Assembly (NCBI GenBank): GCA_017624855.1
Contig: JAGAMF010000009.1
Coordinates: forward strand, 62,001-126,000
Source of the DNA: Lachnospiraceae bacterium
GTDB taxonomy: Bacteria; Bacillota; Clostridia; Lachnospirales; Lachnospiraceae
Direction: 5' to 3'
DNA: 64,000 nucleotides
In this document: in pieces, positions 53,942 to 63,360 of the stretch
How positions within the stretch are numbered: position 1 is the stretch's first letter
Layout of the letters: every line of letters starts with the position of its first letter
Notes under the pieces: model-generated
Database searches by the model: none
The model's input: only the letters and a program-made list of their open reading frames with translations
Told to the model about the DNA's origin: nothing
Program-made: the position numbers and the translations under genes

Positions 53942-55504
53942 ATGCCCGAAGTTAGCTTAATGGTTATGTTGATCACTGTTCTTGTTGCAGTCATTGTTTC
54001 TGCTGTGGTTTCTGCATTGATTGCGCTTTCCGTATATAAGAAGAAAGTTGCAAAGAAAATTGGTAATGCAGAAGAGAAAGCCAGAGAAATTATCGATGAA
54101 GCTTTAAAGACCGCCGAAGCAAAAAAGCGTGAAGGTTTACTTGAAGTTAAGGAAGAGTCAATCAAGACTAAGAACGAACTTGATAAGGAAATCAAGGAAC
54201 GCCGTGCGGAGGCTCAGCGCTATGAACGAAGAGTTCAGCAGAAAGAAGAAAGCGTTGATAAGAAATTAGAAGCAATCGAGAAAAAGGAAACCGCATTAGC
54301 TGCACGAGAAGAGGAATTGGCGAAACAGAAAGAGATAATTTCAAAGTTAAACGAGCAGCGAGTACAGGAACTGGAACGAATTTCAGGTTTGACCTCTGAA
54401 CAAGCAAAAGATTACTTGTTGAAAATTGTTGAAGAAGATGTAAAACATGAAACCGCTGTGCTTATTAAAGAGATGGAAAGCAGAGCGAAAGAGGAAGCAG
54501 ATAAGAAAGCAAAAGAATATGTGGTTAATGCAATACAGAAATGTGCAGCAGACCATGTTTCGGAAGTGGCTATTTCGGTTGTTCAGCTTCCCAGCGATGA
54601 AATGAAGGGTAGAATTATTGGTCGTGAGGGTAGAAATATCCGTACATTAGAGACCATGACCGGTGTTGAATTGATTATTGACGATACACCGGAAGCAGTT
54701 GTCCTTTCAGGATTTGATCCTATTCGTCGTGAAGTGGCAAGAATTGCCCTTGAGAAATTGATTGTAGATGGTAGAATCCATCCCGCAAGAATTGAAGAAA
54801 CCGTAGAAAAGGCAAGAAAAGAAGTTGAAACTCTTATCAAAGAGGAAGGTGAGTCTGCATGTCTTGATGTAGGTGTGCATGGTGTTCATCCCGAACTTGT
54901 AAGACTTCTTGGTAAGATGCGCTTCAGAACCAGTTATGGTCAGAATGCATTAAAGCATTCTATTGAAGTTGCTCAGCTTTCCGGATTATTGGCTGCGGAA
55001 ATGGGATTGGATGTTAGAATGGCTAAGAGAGCCGGTTTGTTACATGATATCGGTAAATCCGTCGATCAGGAGATGGAAGGTTCTCACATTCAGTTAGGTT
55101 CTGATTTGTGTAGAAAATACAAAGAATCTGCAATTGTTATTAATGCAGTGGAATCACATCATGGCGATGTTGAGCCTACATCATTAATCTCATGTATCGT
55201 ACAGGCTGCAGACGCTATTTCGGCTGCAAGACCCGGGGCAAGAAGAGAAACATTAGAAACTTATACATCTCGTTTAAAACAATTAGAAGAAATAACCAAC
55301 AATTTCAAAGGCGTAGACAAGTCATTTGCTATTCAGGCAGGTAGAGAAATTCGTGTAATGGTAGTTCCTGAACAGGTTACAGATGATGACATGGTATTAT
55401 TAGCTCGTGATATTTCCAAGCAGATTGAAGCTGAATTGGCTTATCCCGGACAGATCAAGGTTAATGTTATCAGAGAATCTCGTGTAATTGATTACGCAAA
55501 ATAA
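53942..55504 (+). CDS. rny: Ribonuclease Y
   Basis: 520 residues from the ATG at 53942; AGGAGGTGATC ends about 8 bases before it. One N-terminal membrane segment (about 5-27), a long coiled coil (about 30-200), a KH domain with '[19 protein letters not shown]' and an HD domain with '[12 protein letters not shown]' are in the RNase Y order. It starts mRNA decay at the membrane. Confidence 0.97.
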   Translation: MPEVSLMVMLITVLVAVIVSAVVSALIALSVYKKKVAKKIGNAEEKAREIIDEALKTAEAKKREGLLEVKEESIKTKNELDKEIKERRAEAQRYERRVQQKEESVDKKLEAIEKKETALAAREEELAKQKEIISKLNEQRVQELERISGLTSEQAKDYLLKIVEEDVKHETAVLIKEMESRAKEEADKKAKEYVVNAIQKCAADHVSEVAISVVQLPSDEMKGRIIGREGRNIRTLETMTGVELIIDDTPEAVVLSGFDPIRREVARIALEKLIVDGRIHPARIEETVEKARKEVETLIKEEGESACLDVGVHGVHPELVRLLGKMRFRTSYGQNALKHSIEVAQLSGLLAAEMGLDVRMAKRAGLLHDIGKSVDQEMEGSHIQLGSDLCRKYKESAIVINAVESHHGDVEPTSLISCIVQAADAISAARPGARRETLETYTSRLKQLEEITNNFKGVDKSFAIQAGREIRVMVVPEQVTDDDMVLLARDISKQIEAELAYPGQIKVNVIRESRVIDYAK

Positions 55505-55511
55505 TTTAAGG

Positions 55512-55543
55512 CCTCTTGCGGTGTATACCGTAAGAGGTTTTTT
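55512..55543 (+). terminator. Terminator after rny
   Basis: CCTCTTGCGGT (55512-55522) and ACCGTAAGAGG (55527-55537) form an 11-bp stem with one G-T pair, then six T residues. Confidence 0.9.
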
Positions 55544-55688
55544 GTGTTTTATCACTAAAATATTGTGGTGAAGAATGATAAAAATTTATCATTTTATTCT
55601 TGTGTTACCCGTGCTTTTGTAGTATTATACTATGGAATAAAAAATAAAAAGTATACACGATGAATGAATCGGTATTTGAAGAGGAAAC

Positions 55689-56972
55689 ATGAAAAAATAT
55701 CAAGAATTAACCAGAGAAGAACTTTTAGAATTAAGAGAACAGCTTTTAGCGGAGTATGAAGATGCAAAAGGCAAGGGATTGAAATTGGATATGTCCAGAG
55801 GTAAACCCGGCGTATCACAGCTTGAATTATCCATGCCTATGTTGGATGTAATTAACAGCAGTTCCGACATGAAAACGGTTCTTGGTAACGATACCCGTAA
55901 CTATGGTGATTTAGACGGTATTGGTGAGTGCAGAAGATTAATGGCTACCATGATGGGTGTGCAGAAGGACAATGTGGTTGTTTGCGGTAACTCAAGCTTG
56001 AATATTATGTATGATACCGTATCCCGTTCCATGACAAAGGGTGTAAACGGTTCTACACCTTGGGCAAAGCTGGATAAAGTTAAATTCTTGTGTCCTGTAC
56101 CCGGATATGACAGACATTTTAAAATTACAGAATATTTTGATATTGAGATGATTAACATTCCCCTCAATGATGACGGCCCTGATATGGATATGGTAGAAGA
56201 GTATGTAAACAACGATCCTGCCGTAAAAGGTATTTGGTGTGTTCCCAAGTATTCAAATCCTACAGGTATTTCTTATTCGGATGAAGTAATTAAGCGTTTT
56301 GCCAATTTAAAGCCTGCGGCAGAAGATTTTAGAATTTATTGGGATAACGCATATGGCATTCATCACTTGTATGAAGACAAGAAGGATGAAATTCTCAATA
56401 TTTTAGAAGAGTGTGAAAAAGCCGGAAATCCTAATATGGTTTACATCTTTGCATCTACATCAAAGATTAGTTTCCCCGGTTCCGGTATTTCTGCAGTAGC
56501 ATCTTCACTTGAAAATATTAAGTTTATTGAGAGTCAGATGACAATTCAGACAATCGGTCATGATAAAATCAATCAGTTGCGTCATGCTCGTTTCTTCAAT
56601 GAGGTTACCAGCTTGGAAGCACACATGAAGAAGCATGCAGATTTGATTCGTCCTAAGTTTGAAGCTGTGCTTGATGTAATGGAAAGAGAACTTGGCGGTT
56701 TGGGAATTGGTTCTTGGACGAAGCCTTACGGTGGATATTTTATTTCCTTTGATGCTATGGAAGGCTGCGCAAAAGCCATTGTGGCGAAATGTAAAGAAGC
56801 CGGAGTGGTATTAACCGGCGCCGGAGCAACCTATCCCTATGGTAAAGATCCTAAGGATTCCAATATTCGAATTGCTCCTTCATTCCCTACACCGGAAGAG
56901 ATGGCTATGGCTACAAATTTATTTGTGCTTTGTGTTAAGCTTGTAAGTGTTGAGAAATTATTAAACAACTAG
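55689..56972 (+). CDS. PLP-dependent aminotransferase (Asp_aminotransf type)
   Basis: 427 residues. The pattern 'DMSRGKPGVSQLELSMPML' and 'WDNAYGIHHLYEDKKDEIL' with the PLP Lys in 'STSKISFPGSGISAVASS' matches the type Ic aspartate aminotransferase family (Pfam PF12897). It transfers amino groups between aspartate or alanine and a 2-oxo acid; the exact pair is not shown. It has its own leader and a terminator. Confidence 0.9.
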   Translation: MKKYQELTREELLELREQLLAEYEDAKGKGLKLDMSRGKPGVSQLELSMPMLDVINSSSDMKTVLGNDTRNYGDLDGIGECRRLMATMMGVQKDNVVVCGNSSLNIMYDTVSRSMTKGVNGSTPWAKLDKVKFLCPVPGYDRHFKITEYFDIEMINIPLNDDGPDMDMVEEYVNNDPAVKGIWCVPKYSNPTGISYSDEVIKRFANLKPAAEDFRIYWDNAYGIHHLYEDKKDEILNILEECEKAGNPNMVYIFASTSKISFPGSGISAVASSLENIKFIESQMTIQTIGHDKINQLRHARFFNEVTSLEAHMKKHADLIRPKFEAVLDVMERELGGLGIGSWTKPYGGYFISFDAMEGCAKAIVAKCKEAGVVLTGAGATYPYGKDPKDSNIRIAPSFPTPEEMAMATNLFVLCVKLVSVEKLLNN

Positions 56973-56980
56973 AATTTATG

Positions 56981-57012
56981 AAACGAGTAGGGGAACCTAC
57001 TCGTTTATAATT
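56981..57012 (+). terminator. Terminator after the aminotransferase gene
   Basis: AAACGAGTAGG (56981-56991) and CCTACTCGTTT (56996-57006) form a perfect 11-bp stem around GGAA. The T tract is short. Confidence 0.75.
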
Positions 57013-57085
57013 AAGAACATTTTTTATAAAAAAGCGGTTTATGTGCTATATTATGTGTATATGACATATTAATAAGGGAGAAAAA

Positions 57086-57628
57086 ATGGACGATATTAAG
57101 AGAATTAAGCGAGAATTGGTGGTAAAAGGTCATATTTTTGATTATTATCACGATACGGTACAGATTTCCAACGGTAATGTGGTTGTTTGGGATTTTATCG
57201 GGCATAAGGGTGCGGCTGCTGTTGTTCCTGTATTGGAAGACGGCAGAATACTTATGGTTCGACAGTTTCGTAATGCCTTGGACCGCTATACCATTGAAAT
57301 TCCCGCCGGTGGGGTGGATTCCGTGGACGAGCCTCATTATGACGCAGCAATGCGTGAATTAAAAGAGGAAACCGGTTATACCACCGATAAGTTGGAGCCT
57401 TTGATTGTGGTAAATACCACGGTTGCTTTTTGTAATGAAAAAATATCAATTTTCGTTGCCCATGTCAGTGGAAACGGCGGAGCGCAGGAATTGGATGAAG
57501 ATGAATTTATCAATGTAATACCTTACGAAGTAAGTGAGCTTGAGCGAATGATTTATGCAGGAGAAATAACAGATTCCAAGACGGTTGCCGCTATTATGGC
57601 TTATAAAAACAAATATTTATCACAGTAA
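57086..57628 (+). CDS. NUDIX hydrolase (ADP-ribose pyrophosphatase type)
   Basis: 180 residues. The Nudix box is 'GGVDSVDEPHYDAAMRELKE' followed by ETGY, with the expected REL.EE.G core. An N-terminal beta part 'RIKRELVVKGHIFDYYHDTV' and 'ILMVRQFRNALDRYTIEIPAGG' are typical of ADP-ribose or ADP-sugar pyrophosphatases. GGGAG precedes the ATG. It is followed by spoIIM-like and xerD genes, the usual Clostridia order. Confidence 0.93.
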   Translation: MDDIKRIKRELVVKGHIFDYYHDTVQISNGNVVVWDFIGHKGAAAVVPVLEDGRILMVRQFRNALDRYTIEIPAGGVDSVDEPHYDAAMRELKEETGYTTDKLEPLIVVNTTVAFCNEKISIFVAHVSGNGGAQELDEDEFINVIPYEVSELERMIYAGEITDSKTVAAIMAYKNKYLSQ

Positions 57629-57651
57629 ATAGAATAATTATCACAGTAAAG

Positions 57652-57697
57652 AACCCTGTATGAAGGTCTAAATGACTTTTTTGCAGGGTTTTATTTG
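57652..57697 (+). terminator. Terminator after the NUDIX gene
   Basis: AACCCTG (57652-57658) and CAGGGTT (57684-57690) pair, with an inner AAGGTC/GACTTT stem, then TTATTT. Two copies of TTATCACAGTAAA (57617, 57638) lie just before it. Confidence 0.7.
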
Positions 57698-57750
57698 TAT
57701 AATTAATATGATACCAACATAAAGTGTAAAAAAGACAAACAGGCGAATTT

Positions 57751-58359
57751 GTGAGAAAAAGAAATTTAGAAAGTTTATTTACATTAAAGTTTTTGATAAT
57801 TGTAATATTTTTAGGTACTTTTATAATCGGAATGTTACTTGCTTTGGCAGGAATTAACCGAAATGAAAGTGTTGATTGGTCGGATACATTGTTGATCTAC
57901 TTAAAATATGGCGAAATATATTATGGTGATATGTTGTTTTATGTTTTGAAAAAACGAATTGCCGTAATTGTATTTTTGGTTATATTATGCATGTCGGGTA
58001 AGGGAAAATATTTTTTGCTTGGGGGAGTGGGAGTGTATGGTGCCTTTGCCGGTTTTTTTATAACAGAATTTATAATTATAAAAGGGATTCTCGGAAGTTT
58101 GTTTTTTGCAGTATGCATATTTCCTCATTATCTGTTTTATGCATATGGATATTATAAAGCATTGTTATATCTGGATCATAAAAACATTACAAGAGAAAAC
58201 ATTAACCAACTCGGTCAAAACGCAAAAGCATTATCCTATGTAAAACATGCCAAAACAGCGAAAATATTAGCTCCGTTTGCAGTTGTCATAATAGGAATCA
58301 TGCTTGAATGTTATGTAAATCCTTTTCTGGTAAAAATATTTTTAAAAATTTTTATGTAA
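57751..58359 (+). CDS. Stage II sporulation protein M family membrane protein
   Basis: 202 residues, GTG start, about five hydrophobic segments. The family end 'AVCIFPHYLFYAYGYYKAL' and the position between NUDIX and xerD genes support SpoIIM. In Bacillus SpoIIM joins SpoIID and SpoIIP in the engulfment machine that thins septal peptidoglycan. The exact role here is inferred from homology. Confidence 0.82.
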   Translation: MRKRNLESLFTLKFLIIVIFLGTFIIGMLLALAGINRNESVDWSDTLLIYLKYGEIYYGDMLFYVLKKRIAVIVFLVILCMSGKGKYFLLGGVGVYGAFAGFFITEFIIIKGILGSLFFAVCIFPHYLFYAYGYYKALLYLDHKNITRENINQLGQNAKALSYVKHAKTAKILAPFAVVIIGIMLECYVNPFLVKIFLKIFM

Positions 58360-58544
58360 ATTGCCACAAGATATTGTTCAACTCGGTCAAAAAAAGACGA
58401 CATATTGTAAAAAGCCCTTATTTTATATGGTTTTTGCGAAAAAGTGTAAAATTTCTAATTGCTTTTCTGACGGAATTTAATTATAATGATACTTGCGTAG
58501 TCAATGATTGACATAAATACTGTTAGAGAAGGATATTTGGTTTG

Positions 58545-59429
58545 ATGGAACAACGGATAGATGCATTTATCTCATATATGCATAATATTAAAAAAACATC
58601 GACAAATACTGAAATGTCTTATAGACGGGATTTAAAAAAGTTGAATCATTATCTCCGTGGGAAAAGTATTTTGGATGTGAACAAAGTGTCCGCATCTGAT
58701 TTACAGGGGTTTGTTACATATATGGAAACAGAAAACTTCGCAGCGGCAACCGTTTCGCGAACCATCGCTTCCATGAAAGCCTTTTGGCAGTATCTTGTAA
58801 ACGAGAGTATTGTAAAAGAAGATGTAACCGCAGGCCTTAAGGCGCCAAAGATTGAAAAGAAAATTCCGGAAATACTTTCGGAAAAAGATATTACCAAGCT
58901 TTTGGAACAGCCTTCCGGAGACGCTCCGAAACAGATTCGCGATAAAGCCATGTTGGAACTTTTATATGCAACAGGTATTCGCGTAACGGAGTTGATTTCA
59001 TTAAAAACAACGGATGTAAATCTTACTATGGGCTTTATCGTATGCAGAGATGCACATAAAGAGCGTGTGATTCCTTTCGGAACCCAGGCAAAGCAGGCCT
59101 TAATTCGATATATCAACGGAACCAGAGATGTTATGGTTGAGAATAAAGATTCGGATGTTTTGTTTGCGAATTGTTCAGGCGAACAGATGAGCCGTCAGGG
59201 ATTTTGGAAGATTATAAAATATTACGCAAAGAAGGCCGGTATTGTGGCGGATATTACGCCTCATACTTTGAGACATTCTTTTGCGGCACATTTGGTGGAG
59301 AACGGTGCGGACTTAAAGAGCGTTCAGGAAATGTTGGGACATTCCGATGTTTCAACCACACAGATTTATGCGAATTTGAATCATAATCACTTGAGAGAGG
59401 TTTATGATAACGCACATCCCAGAAAATAA
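58545..59429 (+). CDS. xerD: Tyrosine recombinase XerD
   Basis: 294 residues from the ATG at 58545 (GAGAAGGA before it; TTG at 58542 also in frame). The N-terminal SAM-like core-binding part 'FISYMHNIKKTSTNTEMSYRRDL' is followed by the catalytic part: Arg in 'YATGIRVTELISLK', the His/Arg box 'HTLRHSFAAHLVENG', and 'LGHSDVSTTQIY' with the Tyr. It resolves chromosome dimers at dif. Its location next to the spoIIM-like gene is the usual chromosomal one, not that of a mobile element. Confidence 0.93.
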   Translation: MEQRIDAFISYMHNIKKTSTNTEMSYRRDLKKLNHYLRGKSILDVNKVSASDLQGFVTYMETENFAAATVSRTIASMKAFWQYLVNESIVKEDVTAGLKAPKIEKKIPEILSEKDITKLLEQPSGDAPKQIRDKAMLELLYATGIRVTELISLKTTDVNLTMGFIVCRDAHKERVIPFGTQAKQALIRYINGTRDVMVENKDSDVLFANCSGEQMSRQGFWKIIKYYAKKAGIVADITPHTLRHSFAAHLVENGADLKSVQEMLGHSDVSTTQIYANLNHNHLREVYDNAHPRK

Positions 59430-59476
59430 TTAATTTTGCATAATAACTTCCTTTTACATAATAACTACATATAATG

Positions 59477-59514
59477 AAAAACCGTATCACTTAGATTCGT
59501 GGTACGGTTTTTTG
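59477..59514. terminator. Bidirectional terminator between xerD and the flippase gene
   Basis: AAAAACCGTATCAC and GTGGTACGGTTTTTT form a 12-base stem with T and A tracts on the outside, serving both convergent genes. Confidence 0.88.
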
Positions 59515-60843
59515 TTATATATATTTTTTTATAAAATACATGCTCATTGCTGTGGTGACGAATTGGCTGATGATTAAGCCCAATATATAGGCACCGATTC
59601 CATAGATGGGAATGAAAAGCAGGAGAAAAAGAATCCGAATGATTAAGCCGGTAACCTGCGTTATCAAACAGTGTATGGTTTTTCCTTTTCCGTTTAGAAT
59701 GCTTCCCAATGCGGAAGATAAATATAAAAGAGGGCAAATAAAGCTTAATTTTACAATATAGTCTCCGGCGGTTTGGCTGGCAAACATAACCTGCCCAAGC
59801 AGATTTCCTGTAAGAAGGAAAAAAATCATACATATGATTCCCAGACCGAAGCAGAAGAAAAAGGTGCGAGAAGTAAGGGAACGAATGCGATCTTTTTGAT
59901 TCTTTTCGTTTGCTTCGGAAACTGCCGGCAGAAGCATTACAGAGATAGAGCCGGTAAGTGCGTTTGGAAATAAAAGCAGCGGCAATACCATACCGCATAA
60001 CACACCGTATACCGATAAGGCTTCCGGGCCGGAAAGTCCTGATTTTTCCAGACTTTGAGGTAAAAGGATGGTTTCTGCGCTTGCAAAAAGATTTACGATG
60101 ATGCGGTTGACATTCACGATAAAAGCCATTTTTATAATAGGCCCTATGAAAGCTGACCGATGAAAGGAACCGGCCTGCGGGAATTTGTCGGTACATATTT
60201 TGCGCGACATGCCCGCAAATATGAGTACGGAAAACAGCGTTGAAGCGCTTTCGCCGGCAAGGAGGCCTATGGCAGCAAGGCTTAAGGACGGTGTTTGGCC
60301 GTTTTTTAGCAGGAGTTGTGCAATGGTAAATACGCTCAGAACCCTTATAATCTGCTCCAATAACTGTGCAGATGCGGATATGCCGGCTTTTTTTAATCCA
60401 AGATAATAACCGTTAAAACAGGAATGTATGCAACTTAAAGGAACGGATAATGCAATAATGCGGATCAAAGGCGCGGTTCGTATTTCGGATAAAAGAAATT
60501 CGCCAATAAAATCTGCATTACAGTAGATAAGCACAGTGCAAGGAATACCGAGCAGTAATGAAAAAAGCAAGCCGGAAAAAAGCACGGAAACACAGTTTCG
60601 TCGGTTTTCTTTTCCGGCTTCGGCTGCTACAAATTTGGAAATCGCAGTCTGAAATCCGGAAACGCACAATGCATAAGATAAGGCAAGGACAGGAGATGTA
60701 AGCTGATATATACCCATGCCTTCTTCACCGAACCGGGAAGAGAGAAACATGCGGTAAAAGAAACCGATCAGTCTCGTGATCAAAGACGCTATGGTGAGAA
60801 CAACTGTGCCGGTAATAATGGGACTGAGCTTAAGTTTATGCAT
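59515..60843 (-). CDS. SpoVB/MurJ-like polysaccharide flippase
   Basis: 442 residues from the ATG at 60843 (GAGGTCATCC before it; a TTG at 60855 lies upstream). About twelve hydrophobic segments of the MVF/PST (MOP) superfamily, with 'SLITRLIGFFYRMFLSSRFGEEGMGIYQL' near the start and 'LGLKKAGISASAQLLEQIIR' in the middle. SpoVB is needed for spore cortex lipid export in Bacillus; a MurJ or capsule role is possible too. It has its own terminator shared with xerD. Confidence 0.9.
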   Translation of the reverse strand: MHKLKLSPIITGTVVLTIASLITRLIGFFYRMFLSSRFGEEGMGIYQLTSPVLALSYALCVSGFQTAISKFVAAEAGKENRRNCVSVLFSGLLFSLLLGIPCTVLIYCNADFIGEFLLSEIRTAPLIRIIALSVPLSCIHSCFNGYYLGLKKAGISASAQLLEQIIRVLSVFTIAQLLLKNGQTPSLSLAAIGLLAGESASTLFSVLIFAGMSRKICTDKFPQAGSFHRSAFIGPIIKMAFIVNVNRIIVNLFASAETILLPQSLEKSGLSGPEALSVYGVLCGMVLPLLLFPNALTGSISVMLLPAVSEANEKNQKDRIRSLTSRTFFFCFGLGIICMIFFLLTGNLLGQVMFASQTAGDYIVKLSFICPLLYLSSALGSILNGKGKTIHCLITQVTGLIIRILFLLLFIPIYGIGAYILGLIISQFVTTAMSMYFIKKYI

Positions 60844-60945
60844 GGATGACCTCAAAAGGTGCGTTTATAATACTTATGTTATGAAACAAGGGTATTATGA
60901 AGGGAAAATGAGAAAATTAGAGAGCTACACTTTTGTGGTGTAAAT

Positions 60946-60990
60946 AAAAACGAACCGATATGTAAAGTAAATACAATCGGTTCGTTTTGT
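60946..60990. terminator. Bidirectional terminator
   Basis: AAAAACGAACCGAT (60946-60959) and ATCGGTTCGTTTTG pair around a 16-base loop with A and T tracts outside. It serves the PHP gene on the minus strand and any plus-strand read-through. Confidence 0.85.
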
Positions 60991-60992
60991 TT

Positions 60993-61811
60993 CTACCGGA
61001 TTTTAATAAAATCAGGTTTACGGTTTTTAAATAAGGTATAGTACTGGAAACCGCAGGAGAGAAGCAATTTCTCGATTAAATGAAAGTCTGAGGAAATGTC
61101 TTCCGGTTTGTGAGCATCACTTCCTATGGTGAGGATTTCACCGCCTAACTGTTTGTAAAGTTTAAGAATCTCCGGGCAGGGATTGGGAGCACCCAAGCCT
61201 TGACGAAAACCGGCAGAGTTGACTTCAATACCTTTGCCGTTGTGGATTAATGTTTTTAGAATGTCTTCAAACAAATCAGAATAATCCGAGAAAAGAAAGT
61301 CTTTATTTTTGTTCGGAGCATACCGAACCACATAATCCAAATGTCCGTACACATCAAAATCCGTAAAATGATGAACATTGTGTCTGATTTCTTCAAAGTA
61401 AGAAGCAAAGCATTCTTTTACGGAGCGACCTTCCCAAAAAGCGGAATAGTAGGGATCGGTGCCTTGGCATAAATGAGAGGAACCGATAACGAAGTCGAAA
61501 GGATATTTATTGATATATTCGCTTAATTCGGAATAAATATGTGTTTGAATGCCGATTTCCACACCACAACGAATCATAATTTTATCCTTATATAAATCAG
61601 CAGTTTGTACAAGGACATCCATGTAGCGGTCTGTGTCTAAATCAAACATGCCTTCTTCTTCCTTACAAGGGTAGGGGAATGAAGGGTCATTGTGATCGGT
61701 AAAACATATATTGTTTAAGCCTTTTGCAACAGCGCTGTGTACCATGTGGCCCAAAGCGGCTTGTGAATCTCCGGAAAAACAACTGTGCATATGAGAATCG
61801 CTTCTAATCAT
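60993..61811 (-). CDS. PHP-domain phosphatase (histidinol-phosphatase type)
   Basis: 272 residues. The PHP metal ligands are seen at 'SDSHMHSCFSGDS', 'FTDHND', 'GVEIGIQ', 'GSSHL' and 'GSDAH'. HisJ/HisK-type PHP phosphatases act on L-histidinol phosphate, but other PHP proteins act on other sugar or nucleotide phosphates, so the substrate is open. AAGGAGAT precedes the ATG. Two copies of a GAATATATTC palindrome lie 34-73 bases upstream of its start. Confidence 0.85.
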   Translation of the reverse strand: MIRSDSHMHSCFSGDSQAALGHMVHSAVAKGLNNICFTDHNDPSFPYPCKEEEGMFDLDTDRYMDVLVQTADLYKDKIMIRCGVEIGIQTHIYSELSEYINKYPFDFVIGSSHLCQGTDPYYSAFWEGRSVKECFASYFEEIRHNVHHFTDFDVYGHLDYVVRYAPNKNKDFLFSDYSDLFEDILKTLIHNGKGIEVNSAGFRQGLGAPNPCPEILKLYKQLGGEILTIGSDAHKPEDISSDFHLIEKLLLSCGFQYYTLFKNRKPDFIKIR

Positions 61812-61844
61812 GGTGTTTTAAAATCTCCTTAGATGATAAAAGTA

Positions 61845-61884
61845 GAATATATTCCACAAAACATTTAAAATGTAGAATATATTC
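61845..61884. promoter_or_regulatory. Two copies of the palindrome GAATATATTC
   Basis: GTAGAATATATTC occurs at 61842-61854 and GTAGAATATATTC at 61872-61884. Each contains a perfect 10-bp palindrome (61845-61854, 61875-61884), exactly 30 bases apart, about three helical turns. They fit a repressor that binds as dimers to both, ahead of the PHP gene. Confidence 0.5.
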
Positions 61885-62095
61885 TATATAATATACAATT
61901 TATTTTCGGCTCACAATAGAAAAGTGAAGTCTTTTATGTTTTTTGCTTTGTTATTTCTTCTAAAACGGGTACATTTTGAAGTCTGCACAGGGGTAAATTT
62001 GCACTAGAAAACCTATCCGATTGTTTGTTTTTCGTTTGATTTTCATAAAAGTGCGTTTTTTTTACCATATTTGTCCTAAAAATCAAAAAAGTATC

Positions 62096-62124
62096 TTGAA
62101 TTTTTACCTTTGTTTATGTAAAAT
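62096..62124 (+). promoter_or_regulatory. Promoter of gap
   Basis: TTGAAT (62096-62101) and TAAAAT (62119-62124), 17 bases apart. A hairpin AATCATTT/AAATGATT (62148-62170) lies in the leader. Confidence 0.6.
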
Positions 62125-62210
62125 AAGAGTGCTGACAAAAGTTTGACAATCATTTATTTAAAAAATGATTTTCATAAAAGCTAAATTTATTTCTAGGAGG
62201 AATTAGAAAA

Positions 62211-63212
62211 ATGGCAGTAAAAGTAGCAATTAACGGTTTTGGTCGTATCGGTCGTCTTGCATTCAGACAGATGTTCGGTGCAGAAGGATACGAAGTAGTA
62301 GCAATCAACGATTTAACAAGCCCTAAGATGCTTGCACACTTGTTGAAGTATGACTCAGCTCAGGGTAAGTATGCTCTTGCTGATAAGGTTGACTTCACAG
62401 AAGATTCAATCATCGTTGATGGCAAAGAAATTAAGATTTATGCAAAGGCTAACGCAGCTGAACTTCCTTGGGGAGAATTAGATGTAGATGTAGTTCTTGA
62501 ATGTACAGGTTTCTACACATCTAAGGAAAAAGCTTCTGCTCATATTACAGCAGGTGCTAAGAAAGTTGTTATCTCTGCTCCTGCAGGAAACGACCTTCCT
62601 ACAATCGTTTACAATGTAAACCACACATCTTTAACAAAAGAAGATACAGTTATTTCTGCAGCTTCTTGTACAACAAACTGCTTAGCTCCTATGGCTAAGG
62701 CTCTTAACGATTTAGCAGGCATTAAGTCCGGTATCATGAGCACAATTCATGCTTACACAGGCGATCAGATGATCCTTGACGGTCCTCAGAGAAAGGGTGA
62801 CCTTAGAAGATCTCGTGCAGGTGCTGTAAATATCGTTCCCAACTCTACAGGTGCAGCTAAGGCTATCGGTCTTGTTATTCCTGAGTTAAATGGTAAGTTA
62901 ATCGGTTCTGCACAGCGTGTACCTACCCCTACAGGTTCTACAACAATCCTTGTAGCAACAGTAGAAAAGTCTGTAACTAAGGATGAAATCAACGCTGCTA
63001 TGAAGGCTGCTGCAACAGAATCATTCGGTTACAACGAAGATGAAATCGTTTCTAGCGATGTTATCGGTATGACATATGGTTCATTATTCGATGCAACACA
63101 GACTATGGTTGGTGAAGACAACTTAGTACAGGTTGTTTCTTGGTATGACAACGAGAACTCATATGTAAGCCAGATGGTTAGAACAATTAAGTACTTTGCT
63201 GAATTAGCATAA
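62211..63212 (+). CDS. gap: Glyceraldehyde-3-phosphate dehydrogenase
   Basis: 333 residues. NAD site '[16 protein letters not shown]', the catalytic Cys in '[14 protein letters not shown]' (about 150) and '[16 protein letters not shown]' near the end are complete. It oxidises G3P to 1,3-bisphosphoglycerate. It has an AGGAGG site and uses a narrow codon set (GCT, ACA, CTT, AAG), as expected for a highly expressed gene, unlike the rest of the window. pgk follows. Confidence 0.98.
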   Translation: MAVKVAINGFGRIGRLAFRQMFGAEGYEVVAINDLTSPKMLAHLLKYDSAQGKYALADKVDFTEDSIIVDGKEIKIYAKANAAELPWGELDVDVVLECTGFYTSKEKASAHITAGAKKVVISAPAGNDLPTIVYNVNHTSLTKEDTVISAASCTTNCLAPMAKALNDLAGIKSGIMSTIHAYTGDQMILDGPQRKGDLRRSRAGAVNIVPNSTGAAKAIGLVIPELNGKLIGSAQRVPTPTGSTTILVATVEKSVTKDEINAAMKAAATESFGYNEDEIVSSDVIGMTYGSLFDATQTMVGEDNLVQVVSWYDNENSYVSQMVRTIKYFAELA

Positions 63213-63240
63213 TTTAATTATCGAAACCTTATTGTAAACA

Positions 63241-63272
63241 AGGGTCCGGCCTGGTTGGGCCGGACCTTTATT
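63241..63272 (+). terminator. Hairpin between gap and pgk
   Basis: GGTCCGGCC (63243-63251) and GGCCGGACC (63258-63266) form a perfect 9-bp GC-rich stem, followed by TTTATTAATT. Because pgk follows, it may be leaky or protect the gap mRNA. Confidence 0.75.
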
Positions 63273-63360
63273 AATTGCTTTATAATATTTCCTAGTATAT
63301 GAAGAGGCTGCATTCAGACTCTTATCATAAATGTAAAATAATTAAAGGAGGCATTTTATT

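Larger units (their letters stand above)
61812..62210. other. Intergenic region between the PHP gene and gap
   Basis: 399 bases, no gene. It holds the two GAATATATTC sites on the PHP side and the gap promoter with a hairpin on the other. Confidence 0.7.

Noticed and set aside
57617..57650. Direct repeat TTATCACAGTAAA
   Set aside because: Two 13-base copies at the end of the NUDIX gene, probably a local slip; no element boundary near.
58206..58392. Repeated CAACTCGGTCAAAA in and after the spoIIM-like gene
   Set aside because: Only 14 bases and no further similarity; likely a small duplication.
58545..59429. Mobile element integrase
   Set aside because: It is a XerD in its usual chromosomal place beside NUDIX and spoIIM-like genes, far from the island at 11155.
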